Below, piece after piece: positions 43,678 through 51,479 of a DNA stretch of 64,000 nt. The position numbers and the translations under genes were made by a program. Source of the stretch: an uncultured Campylobacterales bacterium (GTDB lineage Bacteria > Campylobacterota > Campylobacteria > Campylobacterales > Arcobacteraceae). The DNA lies in contig CANNFB010000001.1 of assembly GCA_947503785.1 (NCBI GenBank), positions 62,001 to 126,000 on the forward strand, written 5' to 3'. The notes under the pieces are model-generated. The model was given only the letters and a program-made list of their open reading frames with translations. It had not been told where the DNA came from and did no database searches. Within the stretch, counting starts at the first letter, position 1, and every line of letters starts with the position of its first letter.

Positions 43678-43775
43678 CAGTAAACAATAAATGTAATAAC
43701 TACCTAAGCTAACATATAGCGTGCTTACTTGTAGTAATTGTTTAAATAGTTAAAGGGGCTTATTCCCTTTTTTTA
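43678..43775 (+). ncRNA. Candidate structured small RNA, about 98 nt
   Basis: A plus-strand TATAAA at about 43666-43671 would start an RNA near 43678. It folds as nested stems: TAAACAAT/ATTGTTTA (43681-43688 with 43737-43744), ACTAC/GTAGT (43699-43703 with 43731-43735), TAAGC/GCTTA (43705-43709 with 43723-43727). A terminator follows: AAAGGG/CCCTTT (43752-43770) and a T-run. It is antisense to nothing annotated; rpsU lies divergently to the left. No ORF of note is inside. Confidence 0.5.
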
Positions 43776-43784
43776 TAATTTAAA

Positions 43785-43910
43785 CTAAGCAACAATACCT
43801 TTAGCTTTTACAATATTTCCAATGGCTTGAAACAATTCATCCATATCACCATCTTCAAGAGATTCATTCTCATTAGCCTTCTATTCGTTAACTTTATTAG
43901 AGGCATTCAT
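43785..43910 (-). pseudogene. Broken small ORF of unknown origin
   Basis: Reading from ATG 43910 gives MNASNKVNE, an in-frame TAG, then KANENESLEDGDMDELFQAIGNIVKAKGIVA and a stop. The frame either side of the single stop is continuous and biased like coding sequence, so a 42-residue protein seems to have been inactivated by one base change. Alternatively a shorter product starts at an internal codon. Family unknown. It lies between the predicted small RNA and higA. Confidence 0.4.
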
Positions 43911-43989
43911 CTTTTCAAATCAAAGTAACTTTTTAGATATCAGTTACTTGTTTATTTTGTTTTAATACAGGGGAGTTAACCAAAAAACT

Positions 43990-44265
43990 CTACACTATTT
44001 GTATCTTTAACTCTTTTCCTAATATATTTGCAAAGTTTTGTAAAGTAGATAGTCTTATATCTTGAGCATGATTTTCTATTCTTGATATTGCAGATTTTTT
44101 TGTATGAAGTTTAAAAGCTACCTCTTCTTGTGTCATACCAGTATCAATTCTTGCTTGTTTTAACATTTCACCTATTTTAAACTCTTCATAACCTTTGTCA
44201 AAATTTTCGGCAAACTCTTTGTCTAATTTTTTTCTTTTTTCTATGTACTTTTGTAAATCACTCAT
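43990..44265 (-). CDS. higA: HigA-type antitoxin (XRE helix-turn-helix)
   Basis: A 91-residue protein with a C-terminal HTH_3 domain: [51 protein letters not shown]. It overlaps the toxin gene by 8 bases and follows it, the toxin-first order typical of higBA. It neutralises HigB and represses the operon through the palindrome at 44611-44628. Confidence 0.88.
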   Translation of the reverse strand: MSDLQKYIEKRKKLDKEFAENFDKGYEEFKIGEMLKQARIDTGMTQEEVAFKLHTKKSAISRIENHAQDIRLSTLQNFANILGKELKIQIV

Positions 44266-44602
44266 TTTCTAAATACTCCCTTTTTCTTCTTTGTGCTAAA
44301 TCAATTTCACTTGTAGAAGTCTTTTGATCTTTTTTTCTAAAAGCATTAGTCAAAATGACTAAACACCCTTTATCTTCAAAACCAAGAAACCTAAAGTTGT
44401 TACTTCCATATTGAACTCTTACTTCAATAATATCATCAGTATTTACAAGTTTTTTATAAAACTTAGTAGATACATTGTGTGATTCTTCAATAAGCTGTAA
44501 AACCCAAGTAATCTTCAATATTTCTTTCTTAGATAATGAATCTATGAAATCCTCAACCGGACATTTACCTGATTTTGTTTTATAGAAAATTATCTCTTTC
44601 AT
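44258..44602 (-). CDS. higB: HigB/RelE-superfamily toxin (Gp49-like)
   Basis: A 114-residue protein starting [23 protein letters not shown], with [38 protein letters not shown] and [29 protein letters not shown]: the Gp49/HigB fold with the Lys/Arg-rich C-terminal active surface. It is predicted to cleave mRNA on the ribosome. No truncation is seen, so the pair should be active. Confidence 0.88.
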   Translation of the reverse strand: MKEIIFYKTKSGKCPVEDFIDSLSKKEILKITWVLQLIEESHNVSTKFYKKLVNTDDIIEVRVQYGSNNFRFLGFEDKGCLVILTNAFRKKDQKTSTSEIDLAQRRKREYLENE

Positions 44603-44610
44603 TGTTTTAT

Positions 44611-44628
44611 GTTAACATATATGTTAAC
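44611..44628. promoter_or_regulatory. 18-bp perfect palindromic operator of higBA
   Basis: GTTAACATATATGTTAAC, a perfect palindrome starting 8 bases upstream of the higB ATG. It is the natural binding site for the HigA dimer and would overlap the -10/start region. Confidence 0.75.
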
Positions 44629-44740
44629 TTTTGTCAATTTATTCATAATAAAACCTTTTTATAAGATTTATGATTATATAAAGTTTTTTTAGGTTTGTTT
44701 TGTTTTATTGCAGATTGTAATATTATTGATTATTTATAAG

Positions 44741-45013
44741 ATGAAGCATCAATTTGGACAAAATAATTGTATATCCTGTCCCCACAATTTTTTAAAGCAT
44801 GGAACAATAGTATTAATTAAAAGATTTTTATTATTTTGGGCCTTAGGCACAATTCCTTATCTTAGTATTATTGCTTATACAGGTTCTATTAGCCAAACAG
44901 ATAATCCAATGCCTGCAATTTATGCGGCAGTGTTTGTGACAGCTACCTTTAGCTTAGCATGGCTATATTTTATGAAAAAGAATAAAAATAAAGTAATAAA
45001 AGAAATCAACTAA
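44741..45013 (+). CDS. Small two-helix membrane protein, start within a repeat
   Basis: About 90 residues from ATG 44741, with two helices (about residues 28-48 and 60-80) and a basic tail KKNKNKVIKEIN. The first ~18 codons (MKHQFGQNNCISCPHNFLK) are the translation of repeat copy B, so the original N-terminus was probably replaced or the gene truncated by the repeat. There is no good ribosome site. It could be a remnant. Confidence 0.35.
   Translation: MKHQFGQNNCISCPHNFLKHGTIVLIKRFLLFWALGTIPYLSIIAYTGSISQTDNPMPAIYAAVFVTATFSLAWLYFMKKNKNKVIKEIN
44743..44795 (+). repeat. Dispersed imperfect-palindromic repeat, copy B
   Basis: Matches copy A at 41942-41993 in about 40 of 52 bases; the TGGACA...TGTCC(C) arms and the GTATAT centre are conserved. 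It lies downstream of the divergent higBA operon and inside the start of the small membrane protein ORF. Confidence 0.5.
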
Positions 45014-45053
45014 AGTATTAATATATTCATATTCAGGGGTGTAACTTTTAAAA

Positions 45054-45335
45054 CTAATCTCTATGCATAATTTCTATTAAGTGATATCCAAATTTAGTCT
45101 TAATTGGACCATGAAGTATATTTAATTCTTCTGTAAATACAATATTATCGAACTCTTTAACCATTTCACCTTCGCAAAAAGTGCCTAGGTTTCCATTTTC
45201 TTTTTTAGAAGAACAGCGAGAATATTTCCTTGCGGCTTTCTCAAATGTAAATGTACCAGAAAGAATTTCTTCTTTAACTTTGTTTGCTATTTTAATATGT
45301 TTAACTAAAATATGTCGAGCAGTAGCTTTTGCCAT
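45054..45335 (-). CDS. Parvulin-type peptidyl-prolyl cis-trans isomerase
   Basis: A 93-residue single-domain parvulin: TARHILVKHIKIANKVKEEILSG, FEKAARKYSRCSSKKENGNLGTFCEGEMVKEFDNIVF and GPIKTKFGYHLIEIMHRD. This is the cytoplasmic PpiC type with no signal peptide. It catalyses prolyl isomerisation in folding proteins. It is monocistronic. Confidence 0.92.
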   Translation of the reverse strand: MAKATARHILVKHIKIANKVKEEILSGTFTFEKAARKYSRCSSKKENGNLGTFCEGEMVKEFDNIVFTEELNILHGPIKTKFGYHLIEIMHRD

Positions 45336-45435
45336 TTGATTCCTTACTATCTTTAACTGTCACTTGTTTATTAGGTGAACATTATAGTCAAAATAATTAT
45401 AATAAAAAGAAATAACAATCGATTACCCCAAATAG

Positions 45436-45517
45436 GTCATGTAAATATGTATGTTAAAATTAGAAGTACTGTATCCTCGGAACTCTTAAAAGTCGCAATT
45501 TATGACCTGACCCCTTT
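45436..45517. repeat. Possible repeat with RAYT/REP-like end sequence
   Basis: AGGTCAT near 45436 and ATGACCTGACCCC at about 45502-45514 form an interrupted inverted repeat. The string AATTTATGACCTGACCCC resembles the ends of REP elements seen beside Y1-type transposases in other bacteria. It lies just downstream of the HNH gene's stop. Boundaries are approximate, and no second copy is in the window. Confidence 0.3.
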
Positions 45518-45561
45518 ATTCTTTACATAAGGATTATCATATATCAAAATCTAATATAACT

Positions 45562-46539
45562 TTATACCACTATGTTTTTATACAAATCTTTTTTTAGTTT
45601 ATATAATAATTCTCTTTTTTTATTCATAAATTCATATTCATAAAAAACTATTTTCTTAACATCAAAACTAGATAACCCAACAGTATGTTTTGCAATATCA
45701 TTAATTTTTGATTTTCTATACTTTCTATTTTTATCAATTATATTTTTTAAAACTTCTGTATGCCCTGCATATAACTCTTGTATTAAAAAAGTATCTAAGT
45801 GCATTTTATATTCTGGTTTAGATACTAAATATTTATAATTTTTTATATAAATTTTATTTAAATAAATATCATAATCAAACTCTATTTCATCAAATATCTT
45901 TTGTGGAGGATATATCGAGGCTTTGTAAAAATCTTCATCATTTTTTGCTCTTTGATTACAAAATAAGCAAGAAGGAACTAAGTTTGATAATGTAACTGAG
46001 AGAAAAGGGTACCTCGATTTTGGGTAAAAGTGGTCTAAATCAGGTGTAATCATTTTTGAACCTTTTTTAGCTTCTATTACGTTTATATAACTTCGGTAAC
46101 AATACGGGCAAATATTAATATTTGTTTCTTCAATAACTCTTTTTCCATGAATACTTCTAAAGTTTTTGTACATATTGGAATATTTTTTTATTATGAATTT
46201 TTTTATTGTTTTGACTTTTTCATCATTACAGTTTTTACTAATATCACATACTGTTTTTTCATTAGTATTTATAAAAATATCTCTACTTTTTTCTCCAAAT
46301 TTAGCAATTAATGATTTGAAAAAAAATTCAATAGTATCACTATTTTTTTCATAACTTGAAAGAAATGTATTATTCGATAAAAATCCTTTTTCTTCAAATG
46401 ATAAATTTTCTAGAAACTCCTTAGTTTCTTGATGAATAGTTAAATAATCATTCTCTTTCAATATTTTATTAGTATCATAAATTTTCTTATTAAAATATTT
46501 TAATAATTCAACCTGATATTCTTTTTTTATATTAACCAT
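45562..46539 (-). CDS. HNH endonuclease of a Septu-like defence pair (PtuB-like)
   Basis: About 325 residues from ATG 46539 (GTG 46548 is an alternative). A zinc-HNH nuclease core lies near residues 144-200: NICPYCYRSY, then PDLDHFYPKSRYPFLSVTLSNLVPSCLFCNQ, i.e. two CxxC zinc knuckles bracketing the catalytic DH and the Asn. A helical N-terminal region precedes it. This matches the HNH proteins partnered with AAA ATPases in Septu and in some retron-linked modules. It overlaps the ATPase gene by 8 bases. It probably degrades DNA or tRNA after phage sensing; no reverse transcriptase gene is present. Confidence 0.75.
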   Translation of the reverse strand: MVNIKKEYQVELLKYFNKKIYDTNKILKENDYLTIHQETKEFLENLSFEEKGFLSNNTFLSSYEKNSDTIEFFFKSLIAKFGEKSRDIFINTNEKTVCDISKNCNDEKVKTIKKFIIKKYSNMYKNFRSIHGKRVIEETNINICPYCYRSYINVIEAKKGSKMITPDLDHFYPKSRYPFLSVTLSNLVPSCLFCNQRAKNDEDFYKASIYPPQKIFDEIEFDYDIYLNKIYIKNYKYLVSKPEYKMHLDTFLIQELYAGHTEVLKNIIDKNRKYRKSKINDIAKHTVGLSSFDVKKIVFYEYEFMNKKRELLYKLKKDLYKNIVV

Positions 46540-48562
46540 TACGTTCACTTACATAATTAAACATTTTTTGAAGATGTTCTTGTATAACCTCTTCTCCAAT
46601 ATTGTTAATTATTAGATTTACTTCTTTGTAAAAATCTTCTAATGATTTATAAATAACTTCTAAATATTTATTATCATTGATTTTTTTAAATTTTTCATTT
46701 TCAATAAATTCATAAATAAATTCTTTTATATCTTTCAATAAAACTTCATTCTCTTCTTCTTTATTATCTGTTTCATACATTAAGTCAAAAAAATCTCTTA
46801 ACATAAAATAGTTTTCTTCATTATCTGCTTTTTTTATTGCATATAAAACATATAATATTTCGGATAATTCTTTTATAACTTCTTCGCTAAATGAACCAAT
46901 AGTATTACTAACATAAAAATCATCCTTGAAAATGTCAAATATATTACCCCCAAATGTTTTTGAACTCACACTTTCTTGTCCAAGATATATAATATTTTCA
47001 TCATAAATATCACTTACAACAAAGGGTGAATGAGTCGCTATTACAAATTGAAATTTTTTTGTATTATCTTCATATGTAAAAAACTCATTAAGTTGTTTTA
47101 TAAAATTTCTTTGCCATTCTGGATGAAGATGTAACTCAACTTCATCAATTAAAATTAAATACGTTTTATTTTTAACATTATCATAACTACTATCTTCGGC
47201 CTGAATTTCATCTAATTCTTTTATTCTTCCTAAAATATTTGCGAAATATGATAATAATGTTTTTTCACCAGAACTTAATCTAAAATAGTTAAGACTATTC
47301 CCATTTTTTATTAAATTCATCTCAAATTTAATATTTTTTTTTCTTGTTAATAATTTAATTATTCTTAATGTTTCTAAGAATTCTCCTGATTTTACTATTT
47401 CCTTTAAATATTCATCATTATTAAAATTATTAATATTTAACAATAACTCTTTATTTATAAATATATCTTTTAATAAATAATAAGTCTTAGGTAATACTAA
47501 TTGTTTAACTTCTTTTGGAGTTTTAATATCTTTAATAAAATTATATATACTATCTATAATATTAATAGATAATTCACCTGTTAAATCTTTTTCTTTTTTT
47601 ATTACCTTATCTAATAAAAAAATAAACTTTGATTTACTATCTAATTTAAGATTTTTCAATATTAATTCTTTAAAGAAGAAATCATCTATCTTTTCAGATT
47701 TAAGTTCAAAAGATAATTTATCTTCTAATTCAAGATATAATTCTTCTGTAAAAAAAGACTCTATTAAGGAAGGGTATTCTTTTTTAAGTTCTTTAAAACT
47801 TGGAAGTTTAATATTAAAATAGTACTGTTCATTTTCAACATTAATATTTATACTTCCATATTCATATCCTAAATTGTTAAACATAACCTTTGATTTTTTA
47901 TTTAATAAAACTGAAATTAAATTCATTAAAGTCATATATTCATATGTAGTTTCATCATTTTCAATTTGTTTTGTACCAATATATTTTAATCTTTTTTGAT
48001 AATGTATTTTTTTAGCTGAAGAAGCACCTGATAATTGAGTTTTTAATAAATCATATATCCTATCAAAAGGAGAAAGACTATGAAAGATTATATTAAATTG
48101 ATAAGGTAACACAGAATATGCATATTCTGTGTTAGAAATTAATAAATCTTTATCATTTTGATTCCAAGTATTTTTATAAATATCTATACTTTCCCTATCA
48201 AGAAAAAGATTCCAGTTTTTTGAATTATGATAATAGGTTTGTATTAAAAATTCATTTTTCTCTTCATCATAAAAAAGTAAATGAATTTTATTAACTAATT
48301 CTTCTCCATCAAGATTCCATAGTAGTGGGGCAATAATAAGTTCAAAAAATGTTGTTTTACCTATTCCATTCTTACCAACAATGCAAGAAATATTGCTCAA
48401 ATTATTATTGAAGGGATGATGATAATTACCATTTGTTTCTAATTCAATTTTTTTATTACCTCTGGGAATAAATTTTTTAACAATAAATTCTCTATCAAAA
48501 TAATATCCACCCGCTTTTATATGTTTATAATCTTCTTCAATATGAATATATAGTAACTTCAC
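46532..48562 (-). CDS. AAA/ABC-type ATPase of a Septu-like defence pair (PtuA-like)
   Basis: A 676-residue SMC/ABC-like ATPase. Walker A is IVGKNGIGKTTFFE (about residues 62-75), the signature motif RLSSGEKTLLSYFANI is near 430, Walker B is LILIDEVELHLHPEWQ near 471, and the switch His region is ATHSPFVVSDIYDENII near 510. A long helical insert lies between Walker A and the signature, and there is a 120-residue helical tail after the ATPase. No TOPRIM domain is seen, so it is not an OLD nuclease. The start is GTG with AAAGGAG 5 bases upstream. The HNH gene follows with an overlapping start. Upstream is a decayed fragment of sbcC. Confidence 0.75.
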   Translation of the reverse strand: MKLLYIHIEEDYKHIKAGGYYFDREFIVKKFIPRGNKKIELETNGNYHHPFNNNLSNISCIVGKNGIGKTTFFELIIAPLLWNLDGEELVNKIHLLFYDEEKNEFLIQTYYHNSKNWNLFLDRESIDIYKNTWNQNDKDLLISNTEYAYSVLPYQFNIIFHSLSPFDRIYDLLKTQLSGASSAKKIHYQKRLKYIGTKQIENDETTYEYMTLMNLISVLLNKKSKVMFNNLGYEYGSININVENEQYYFNIKLPSFKELKKEYPSLIESFFTEELYLELEDKLSFELKSEKIDDFFFKELILKNLKLDSKSKFIFLLDKVIKKEKDLTGELSINIIDSIYNFIKDIKTPKEVKQLVLPKTYYLLKDIFINKELLLNINNFNNDEYLKEIVKSGEFLETLRIIKLLTRKKNIKFEMNLIKNGNSLNYFRLSSGEKTLLSYFANILGRIKELDEIQAEDSSYDNVKNKTYLILIDEVELHLHPEWQRNFIKQLNEFFTYEDNTKKFQFVIATHSPFVVSDIYDENIIYLGQESVSSKTFGGNIFDIFKDDFYVSNTIGSFSEEVIKELSEILYVLYAIKKADNEENYFMLRDFFDLMYETDNKEEENEVLLKDIKEFIYEFIENEKFKKINDNKYLEVIYKSLEDFYKEVNLIINNIGEEVIQEHLQKMFNYVSERNG

Positions 48563-48592
48563 TTTACTCCTTTTTTAATATACTTAATCCTA

Positions 48593-48690
48593 ACTGTTCT
48601 TTTATAGTATGAAAAGCTTCTAGTATTTCTAAACGTCTGGCTTAATCTTGACTTCCAAAAATTTCATCAAAAGCTAAGAACCCTAGACTT
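48593..48690 (-). pseudogene. Decayed fragment of sbcC (Walker B region)
   Basis: About 98 bases closely match the intact sbcC at 51741-51840 (roughly nine in ten bases). Read on the minus strand it gives LAFDEIFGSQD, an in-frame TAA where sbcC has Glu, then RRLEILEAFHTIKEQ. It covers the Walker B/D-loop segment of SbcC (about residues 735-767 of 789) and nothing else. It lies directly between the three-gene higher-GC block and the Septu-like ATPase, marking a duplication or replacement boundary. Confidence 0.85.
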
Positions 48691-48703
48691 ATTTTAAATA
48701 AAA

Positions 48704-49033
48704 CTAATCAGCAAAATTCTTTTGAATATATTCTAATGCATCAATAATAGTTCCATCAAATTCAGATGATAATTTTTCACCTGCTCCATCATCAATAAAA
48801 GCTTCAAATTTACAGAACTCATTAAATCTGACATCTTCTTTAGCTATATTTATATTTTCTTGCTCAATAGTTGCATCAAATAAATAAACAATTTTTTTAT
48901 CAATTGTTTGTCTAGCTATTGAAAAAATTTCTACTTCAAATTCTGGATACAAGGCATAATCAGATAAGGTTTTTAACTTTATCTCCCAATCATAATCTTT
49001 ATAAATTTTAATACTAAACTTTCTTTCTTGCAT
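48704..49033 (-). CDS. Protein of unknown function
   Basis: A 109-residue soluble acidic protein (MQERKFSIKIYKDYDWEIKL ... DGTIIDALEYIQKNFAD), 12 bases after the CsgG-like gene. No motif is recognised. Its base composition is nearer to the AT-rich neighbours than to the two genes upstream of it. Confidence 0.5.
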   Translation of the reverse strand: MQERKFSIKIYKDYDWEIKLKTLSDYALYPEFEVEIFSIARQTIDKKIVYLFDATIEQENINIAKEDVRFNEFCKFEAFIDDGAGEKLSSEFDGTIIDALEYIQKNFAD

Positions 49034-49045
49034 TAACTTATTTCC

Positions 49046-50236
49046 TTATTCAATGTTCATTTTCTTTTGTAAGATTTTAATCTCATCTTTACTTGAATGT
49101 CTAATATTGATAGAAAAATCAATATCTGGGTCTTGCAGTCCGTCAAGTGGTGGTATGAGAAAACTTTCCATTGTCACCTTGCCTCCACACTGCACATCTT
49201 TGGGTGTACCTGGATAATCATACAAACTTTTCCATATATCCATCTCTTTGTTATTCTTACTTTCACTTCTGAAAAGTGTTGCCATATCATTAACTTTACC
49301 CAACATTTGTTTTGCTATTTCAGGTATTTTTTCCTTGTATTTTTTACTATTACGGTAGATACCATTTTCTCTCAAACTACCCCATGTAAAAGATAACTCT
49401 TTGTCTGATGATGGAAGATTTACATAGATCTTTGTATCATCCTCAAAACCCCAACCTTCATCTTCAGATTTCAATATGTCTTGTCCACCCATATTGTTTA
49501 TGAGTTTGTCTTCTTTTTCTATCTCATACTGACAACTGTCCATATTGAGCTCGTATTTTTCTCTGTGTATTTTACGTGTCGATTTTGCATCTACATGATA
49601 CTGCACGATATTTGCATTCTCTGCATCTATATAGACATAATAAGTATCTTTGTCTTCCTGATAACTTTCTAAATCTTTATTGATGCCACGATATTTTTCA
49701 ATAACTTTTACTTTTGTGCTAGTTTTTTGAGAAGTTGTAACTGTATAATAAGGTTCTCTACACATCTGCTTTGCTAGTGATCTCGATGCCTCTTCTATCA
49801 CTCTCCAATAATTCGTACCAACATGTAATCCTGAAGCCTTTGCCTGAGCTACCACATTACCCTGACGATCTTCAATCCTCAGATTTACTGTCACTCTACC
49901 CTGCTTTAAAACTGAGTTTCCTTTTACCAAATGGGTTGCTGCTATATGATTAGATATTAACCTGTTAGAAGGATCAATATAATCGCTAGAAGAGAGTTCA
50001 ATCTCCTCATTTATTGCTTCCATCACCCTAGGGTCTTCTGTTGCCGTTACTATATATGAACAACGTGACTGAAACAAAGTAGTAACAACAATATCCATTA
50101 GGGCTCTATCTGGATAGCGCATACCCACAATACTAAAGTCAGCAGGATTGTAACCAATTGCTACTAGTTGACTTGAGGAAGCCTCCAAAACATTTACACT
50201 GTATATAAGTAACAATCCTAATATTAATTTTTTCAT
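49046..50236 (-). CDS. Secreted protein with CsgG/LpoB-like N-terminal domain
   Basis: About 396 residues from ATG 50236 (MKKLILGLLLIYSVNVLEAS signal peptide; four extra residues upstream are unlikely). Residues 25-150 (DRALMDIVVTTLFQSRCSYIVTATEDP ... NHIAATHLVKGNSVLKQGRVTVNLRIEDRQGNVVAQAKASG) have the alpha/beta pattern of CsgG, LpoB and TolB-N-like domains that probe outer-membrane or periplasmic partners. The second half is acidic with no match I recognise. GC content is visibly higher than in neighbouring genes, suggesting transfer. It starts one base after the preceding gene's stop. Confidence 0.5.
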   Translation of the reverse strand: MKKLILGLLLIYSVNVLEASSSQLVAIGYNPADFSIVGMRYPDRALMDIVVTTLFQSRCSYIVTATEDPRVMEAINEEIELSSSDYIDPSNRLISNHIAATHLVKGNSVLKQGRVTVNLRIEDRQGNVVAQAKASGLHVGTNYWRVIEEASRSLAKQMCREPYYTVTTSQKTSTKVKVIEKYRGINKDLESYQEDKDTYYVYIDAENANIVQYHVDAKSTRKIHREKYELNMDSCQYEIEKEDKLINNMGGQDILKSEDEGWGFEDDTKIYVNLPSSDKELSFTWGSLRENGIYRNSKKYKEKIPEIAKQMLGKVNDMATLFRSESKNNKEMDIWKSLYDYPGTPKDVQCGGKVTMESFLIPPLDGLQDPDIDFSINIRHSSKDEIKILQKKMNIE

Positions 50237-50237
50237 C

Positions 50238-51479
50238 TTACTTCCCAAAGAGACCCCTTAACATTTTTTCAGCATCTTTTACTTCTTTTGTACTTCCTTC
50301 ATTTTGTGAAGAACCACCAAATAAACCTCCAAGAGATTTCAATGCATCATCTGCTGTAGCTTTTGATTTTTTAACAGGAACAAACTTACTTAAATCAAAT
50401 ACAGCTTTTGAAAACGCTACTAAATCCACTTTATCATTTCCAGTTGTTGTCATGGTTACCATGGCATTTTTAAGTCGAATGTCCATGGCATCATGTTTAG
50501 ACTTTTTTAGATATGCAGCCTGATAACGATTCCCTTGAATCTTCCCTTTCTTATAGTTCTGTATCTCCATATCATTGATTCTATATTTTGCAACAATTCC
50601 TTTTTCATCTTCCACATTAATAGAAAGATTGATATGAATGTAGGAATCACCTTTTTGATAAATAGCATTTTCAGTTTTCATCTTCATCATATTTAGGCAA
50701 GTAGCACTTGAAAGCTGTTTCCAACCATTGGCTTCAGATTTTAGCATTCCTAAGAGCTGTTGTGCTTCTCCATGAGATCCGACTACGGGACAAAGAGGTG
50801 GTTTTTTTACAGAAACTTCTGTTTTTTTATCTATGTCCATACCAGTAGGTAAAGTATACACAGAGTCAGAAATGTCCGCATCGTCAAACTTCACCAACTC
50901 CATACCCTCAAAAGCTATGGTTACATATCCTTTCTCAATATTCATAAGTGCAGAGAGTCCATCATCTTCTTCTACACTTCCTTCAGTAAATTGCCTCATA
51001 ACATTCATATACTTATGTACTGCATCTACCACTTTCTTATCGTCTGTAACAACTAAATCTAACTGTTCTTTTGTACCCTCTTCTTCATACTCAACTGTCC
51101 AAACCTGACCTTTGATGCCTGCAACAGTTTTATTTTCACCTTTTTTAACTATTTTAAAATCAGGTTCTTGAGATTTTTCTTCCAAAACTTCTTCTGACAT
51201 ACCACCATATTTAGCAGACATCTGTTTCATCTGTTCCAGCATGACATCCATATCCATATAATTGGTCTTCCCACCTTGCTTCATCACCATATAACGTTTA
51301 TCACCAAGCAGTAACTGAGATGATTGTTCACCTGCACCACCTGTTGTAATCATCACATGTTGTGCATCCTTATACTGTACAAGCTGATTTATGTTGTCAT
51401 CCATTTTATACTCTAATGTAAAGTCTGCCCATAACATCGAACTCAGTAACCCTGTCGCTAATATTATTTTTGCTTTCAT
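50238..51479 (-). CDS. Secreted protein of unknown function (DUF4412-like features)
   Basis: About 413 residues from ATG 51479, with AGGAG 5 bases upstream; an upstream extension to 51575 lacks a ribosome site. The signal peptide is MKAKIILATGLLSSMLWA. The mature protein is rich in short beta segments with LLLGDKRYMVMKQGGKTNYMDMD and VAGIKGQVWTVEYEEEGTKEQLDLVVTDDKKVVDA, reminiscent of DUF4412 outer-membrane-associated proteins. The C-terminus carries GGLFGGSSQNEGSTKEV. Base composition is clearly higher in GC than the surrounding genome. Confidence 0.5.
   Translation of the reverse strand: MKAKIILATGLLSSMLWADFTLEYKMDDNINQLVQYKDAQHVMITTGGAGEQSSQLLLGDKRYMVMKQGGKTNYMDMDVMLEQMKQMSAKYGGMSEEVLEEKSQEPDFKIVKKGENKTVAGIKGQVWTVEYEEEGTKEQLDLVVTDDKKVVDAVHKYMNVMRQFTEGSVEEDDGLSALMNIEKGYVTIAFEGMELVKFDDADISDSVYTLPTGMDIDKKTEVSVKKPPLCPVVGSHGEAQQLLGMLKSEANGWKQLSSATCLNMMKMKTENAIYQKGDSYIHINLSINVEDEKGIVAKYRINDMEIQNYKKGKIQGNRYQAAYLKKSKHDAMDIRLKNAMVTMTTTGNDKVDLVAFSKAVFDLSKFVPVKKSKATADDALKSLGGLFGGSSQNEGSTKEVKDAEKMLRGLFGK

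Noticed and set aside
45562-48562. Retron effector module
   Set aside because: The HNH-ATPase pair resembles retron-linked effectors, but no reverse transcriptase or msr/msd-like structure is seen in the flanks.
46532-48562. OLD-family nuclease (Gabija-like)
   Set aside because: The ATPase has no recognisable TOPRIM domain, and the neighbour is an HNH protein, not a UvrD helicase.
49097-49953. Several plus-strand ORFs of 60-99 residues
   Set aside because: All are antisense shadows of the CsgG-like gene, without ribosome sites or recognisable domains.
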